Shown one piece after another: positions 60,932 to 64,000 of a stretch of 64,000 nt of DNA (positions are counted from its first letter, which is position 1; each line of letters begins with the position of its first letter). The notes under the pieces were generated by a model that did no database searches, was not told where the DNA came from, and saw only the letters and a program-made list of their open reading frames with translations. The stretch spans positions 248,001-312,000 of the forward strand of contig CAJNDS010000402.1 of the NCBI GenBank assembly GCA_905221605.1, written 5' to 3'. Source of the DNA: Symbiodinium natans. Lineage: Eukaryota; Sar; Dinophyceae; Suessiales; Symbiodiniaceae. The position numbers were made by a program, and so were the translations under genes.

Positions 60932-62590
60932 ACATACACGCACAAGTTCAATATATAAATACAACACTAATAATAAAACGCACGAACGAACCAAGACAGA
61001 GACGGAGATACAGTAGACATATCCGGACCTTAGGAAAATTAAGCCCCGCACAAAGAAAGCTTGGGACAAGCGCAACTTGCAGGGCTCGTCCTGCGTGCCC
61101 TGCATGTGAGATGCAAATGCGAAAAGGCTGCCCTTTTGGGACTTTGGGGCTTTCTGTGGCGGTCGACAGATGGCATGTTCGCTCGTAGCGCAGATGCCGA
61201 AATGTTAAGAGAGTGCTGCTGGAGGGGTTGGCCTCTCTGTTTGGGGGATTTTTCCGTTGCAAAGGGCACAGCGAAGGCCGGATCCACCCAACGCTTTCCC
61301 AGTCCCGACCTTTCAGCCCGACCTTCAGCCCACGGAACTTCGAAAGAGTCTGGAGATTTGGTGGACTGGACCTGTACATTCCGTATCTGCATAACTGTAG
61401 GATTGAAGGGGCGGGTTCTTTTGCGCTCTTCGGCTTGCAGCAGCCAAGAAGTTTGCGAAGAGACAGGTGACATGGAGCAATTTCCACGCCGAGGATGGAA
61501 GAAGCCTTGCTTTCAACTTGCACACAACTGCCAGTTGCGGGGTTGGGCCCAGTGGGACTTCTTCATCTCCAGGCCTCTGCGCCCGGGCTGCACAGCGACA
61601 GTAGCTCGGCAGCCTGCCAGAGAGTCAGAGCCAGAGCTCACTTGATCCGAGCCGAATGAGCTGTTAAGTACACAGCAAACTCCGTACTTGAGCCGAAACT
61701 TAACTCGAAAACAGATCTTGGCGTGGGGTAGTGATGAGAGAAAGCATGGCGTGTTAGTCTCCGATCACCGGTAGCACACGGCCGAACTGCACTTCCCTTC
61801 GACAAACGATCCAAGCCAAGCAGAAAGCTTGCAACCTCTGAGACCGGCACCGTGTGGCTACGGAGGCGTGCTCGATCGGGTGGAACACCTGACAACCAAA
61901 AAACGCGGGCCCGTCGTCGACAAGCCGGGGACACAAATCGAGGAAGTAGCATCAGATGTCGAAAACATCCTGAGCCTTCCTGAGCACACCCACAAGCTGG
62001 CAGAGCTCAACAGCAGCTCCGGCCTTCCCCTGGCTGCTTTGTGGCTAGGTCTACCTCAGCACCCATGCAAGCCAGCTGTCGTAGCTGTCGCAGCTGCCGG
62101 AGCTCTTATGTGCAAGAGCAGCTCGGCCCAGCCAAGACCGACAAGCCACAGCAACCTGCTTACTCTTGGGCCCCAGCCAAAGCGCACACATTCTCGGGGG
62201 TACATATCCGGTCAATCAATGTCGTACTCCCGCTGCGGTATTCCTGGCTGCTAGGACGCAGCCCTACGATACTGCCAGCATCGAGGCAGACGGCCAAAGA
62301 CAGAGCTGGCTACAACAGTTGTGTTTACAACGCGTGCCGCCTCTTCAAGCACTGGGTCTTCGACCCCCCAACTTGTGATGAATTCTAGCTCCGATATGCG
62401 ATACTGCCAGATCTCTGCAGGAAGGCTTTAGACCTCGAAGGCTTCCAGGCGCAGTTTGATTTAGCTGATGTGACAAATATGGTCGAAATACAAAGCCTCT
62501 CAATCCGGGCAATTAGTGCATAAACTGACCGCAGACGGGTGCTTACCCCCAGCGAAAGACAGCCATCAAGAGCCTGGAGGAGTGACTCAC

Positions 62591-62793
62591 CCTGGTCCAA
62601 GAGCTCCTCCAAGGTTCCCACCTCCTCGCGAGCGCGTTGTAATCCGAGGGGCGCAACAGCGACGCACGAGACATGCGCGGCACGCAGGCCAAAAGATGAC
62701 CCCAATGTTGTGGCGAAACACGGAATCGCTGGCCTCCACCTCCCTTGCCAAAGGCGGAGGGGGTGGCGGCTCAATCAGCAATGGCACCTCATC
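62591..62793 (-). CDS. Two candidate exons of an unknown gene
   Basis: Exon 62701-62793 (31 codons, with a six-proline run, DEVPLLIE before it and AREVEASD after) joins in phase 0 to exon 62591-62624 (EVGTLEELLDQ), which ends at a classical GTGAGT donor. The intron is 76 nt, GT-AG. No family recognised; the rest of the gene was not located. Confidence 0.35.
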
Positions 62794-62842
62794 CTTGGAT
62801 AAACCACGAGCTTCGAGGTTGCAATCAACGTGCTTACCATGG

Positions 62843-62875
62843 TTGGGCGCATGTTGGGCGCATGTTGGGCGCATG
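62843..62875. repeat. 11-bp tandem repeat
   Basis: Three copies of GTTGGGCGCAT. A similar 11-bp triplet, CACGTTCCAAG, lies at 3187-3219 in the fusion gene, immediately upstream of the acceptor for exon 3053-3175. Confidence 0.85.
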
Positions 62876-64000
62876 AGTATTTACTTCTCAACAGTTTAAC
62901 GTGACTCGGGCCTCTGGCTCGACGCAAGCCTGATGTTCAGTTCTTGGGCCTAGCAACGCAGATCCCCGAAAGGCAGAAGATGCCGTCCCCCCTCTGCATT
63001 CCAAGGATCGAAGCTCTCATCACGGAAGGTTTCCCAGCCAGCAGCACCCTCGGAACGACATGCACCGCCGACCCAACTTGCAGATGCCAGTCTGGCATAA
63101 GCTGTGGGCAGGCGGACATCCACTGTGTAGCTAGACGAGTGCGAACCCGGCGAACCCCACAATTCCAGGCTGCTGCAGCGCGACCTCAGCCATGAAGTCC
63201 TCCTAGCACCATGGTGCCTCGCACGCCCAACCATCCCTCCCCCAAAGTCCCAAGGCCCCAGGAATGTGTCGGTATTGAACGGGTTCTTGACCAACCTGGT
63301 CCCACTCTCTGGTCCCCTTCACCTAAGATACAACACAGGGATATGGAACATCACTTCAGCTGCTTTCACTCTTCTGCTCAAAAAGTGGTTCTGGGCGTAT
63401 CGGGTCTGTCTTCTCTCCGCGTGCTTCTCAACAATGCATAGCATTGTGAAAGACAAGGCCACGACTACAATTGCAGACGCGATTCTACGCTTAACGTTGT
63501 ACTTCATTGTGTCCATCGCGAACCTACCTGCTCTGTTGTACGTCCCCTTTTCCAGTGGTCCGCAGAGCGAATCCATGATTCGGCAACGAACCCTGATTCG
63601 GTAGCCACGACCTGCAAGCTAAGACTGATCGGGAAACGATCACTCGGAAACCAAACTACGGACTGATGGCAAAACGCCCCGATTTGTGAGAGGGTCGGGG
63701 AGTTGGGAAGTTGATTTGTGGAAAGGCATCGAGATTTCGAGCGTCTCTGGATTTAGGACAGGAGTTCTGAGAGGTAGGGGCCATGACGCTAGCTGAAAGG
63801 GTGTTTTTGCAAGCTTATGAAGTGGCGACCCCCTTTCCAGAGAAGGTTTTGCTTGTGCGAACCTGGGTTCTGAATCTTGCCCGTTGCGTCCCAAATACGT
63901 TCTGAAGTTTCCGGTGCGTGGAGCATATTTCTGCTAACATGAGAATATCCCTCTAAACCACTAACCCCTAAACCCTTCGTTTTGCATCGGGCTCTACGCG

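Larger units (their letters stand above)
55941..62590. other. Gene-poor, repeat-containing region
   Basis: Apart from repeats and isolated frames, no exon was supported on either strand. Confidence 0.35.

Noticed and set aside
60660-60958. Cys/Leu-rich or Lys/Thr/Asn-rich open frames
   Set aside because: Artefacts of the CAAA and CA microsatellite.
61061-61645. 194-codon plus-strand open frame
   Set aside because: Equally open minus-strand frames overlap it; composition reflects GC content and no domain is seen.
1-64000. Relict spliced-leader sequence, tRNA or rRNA genes
   Set aside because: Looked for the dinoflagellate leader ending TTTTGGCTCAAG and for obvious RNA gene signatures by eye; none found, though a tool search could still detect diverged copies.

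Overview
The window reads as nuclear DNA of a dinoflagellate, most likely a Symbiodiniaceae-type genome. The evidence is in the sequence: genes cut into many small exons; introns that start with GC or GA as often as GT and end in AG, usually followed by G; every recognisable gene on the minus strand (a unidirectional array); telomere-type CCCTAAA tracts; and abundant simple repeats. Of 27 donor sites I could place in the largest gene, 11 are GC, 9 GA and 7 GT. No tRNA, rRNA, CRISPR array, bacterial operon or spliced-leader remnant was found. The gene models below were made by hand: reading conserved family motifs, then checking that splice sites and reading phases close across each intron.

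Layout, in transcription order from right to left. (a) 62.8-44.1 kb: gene-poor, with a few candidate minus-strand exons (62.6-62.8, 55.3-55.4, 53.6, 49.97-52.9 kb), a dispersed repeat family at 49.1, 55.9 and 57.4 kb, a CCCTAAA tract at 55.0 kb and a CAAA/CA tract at 60.7-60.9 kb. (b) 44.1-32.9 kb: a protein kinase of the Ca2+/calmodulin-dependent group. All canonical kinase motifs are found on at least 15 small exons. A 5.5-kb intron is almost entirely a 122-bp minisatellite, which contains the only assembly gap. (c) 28.9-27.8 kb: a membrane protein in one long exon. (d) 25.7-22.8 kb: an eight-exon gene of unknown function whose phases all close. (e) about 21.5 kb: the last exon of another unknown gene. 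(f) 19.7-18.5 kb: the C-terminal EF-hand exons of a Ca2+-binding protein, probably CDPK-like. (g) 17.3-1.4 kb: a very large gene, apparently complete from start to stop, of at least 32 exons. It fuses a DUF1800 protein, an embedded cytochrome b5-like heme domain and a DUF1501 protein.

The two most unusual points are the DUF1800/cytochrome b5/DUF1501 fusion, because in bacteria DUF1800 and DUF1501 are usually separate neighbouring genes, and a set of four candidate mini-introns of 29, 31, 33 and 35 nt in three genes. Each mini-intron is needed to keep a conserved or open reading frame. Kinase and EF-hand genes suggest calcium signalling; the fusion protein has a secretory N-terminus and is probably extracellular or lumenal. 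No functional link between neighbouring genes is claimed, since dinoflagellate gene arrays need not be functionally related.
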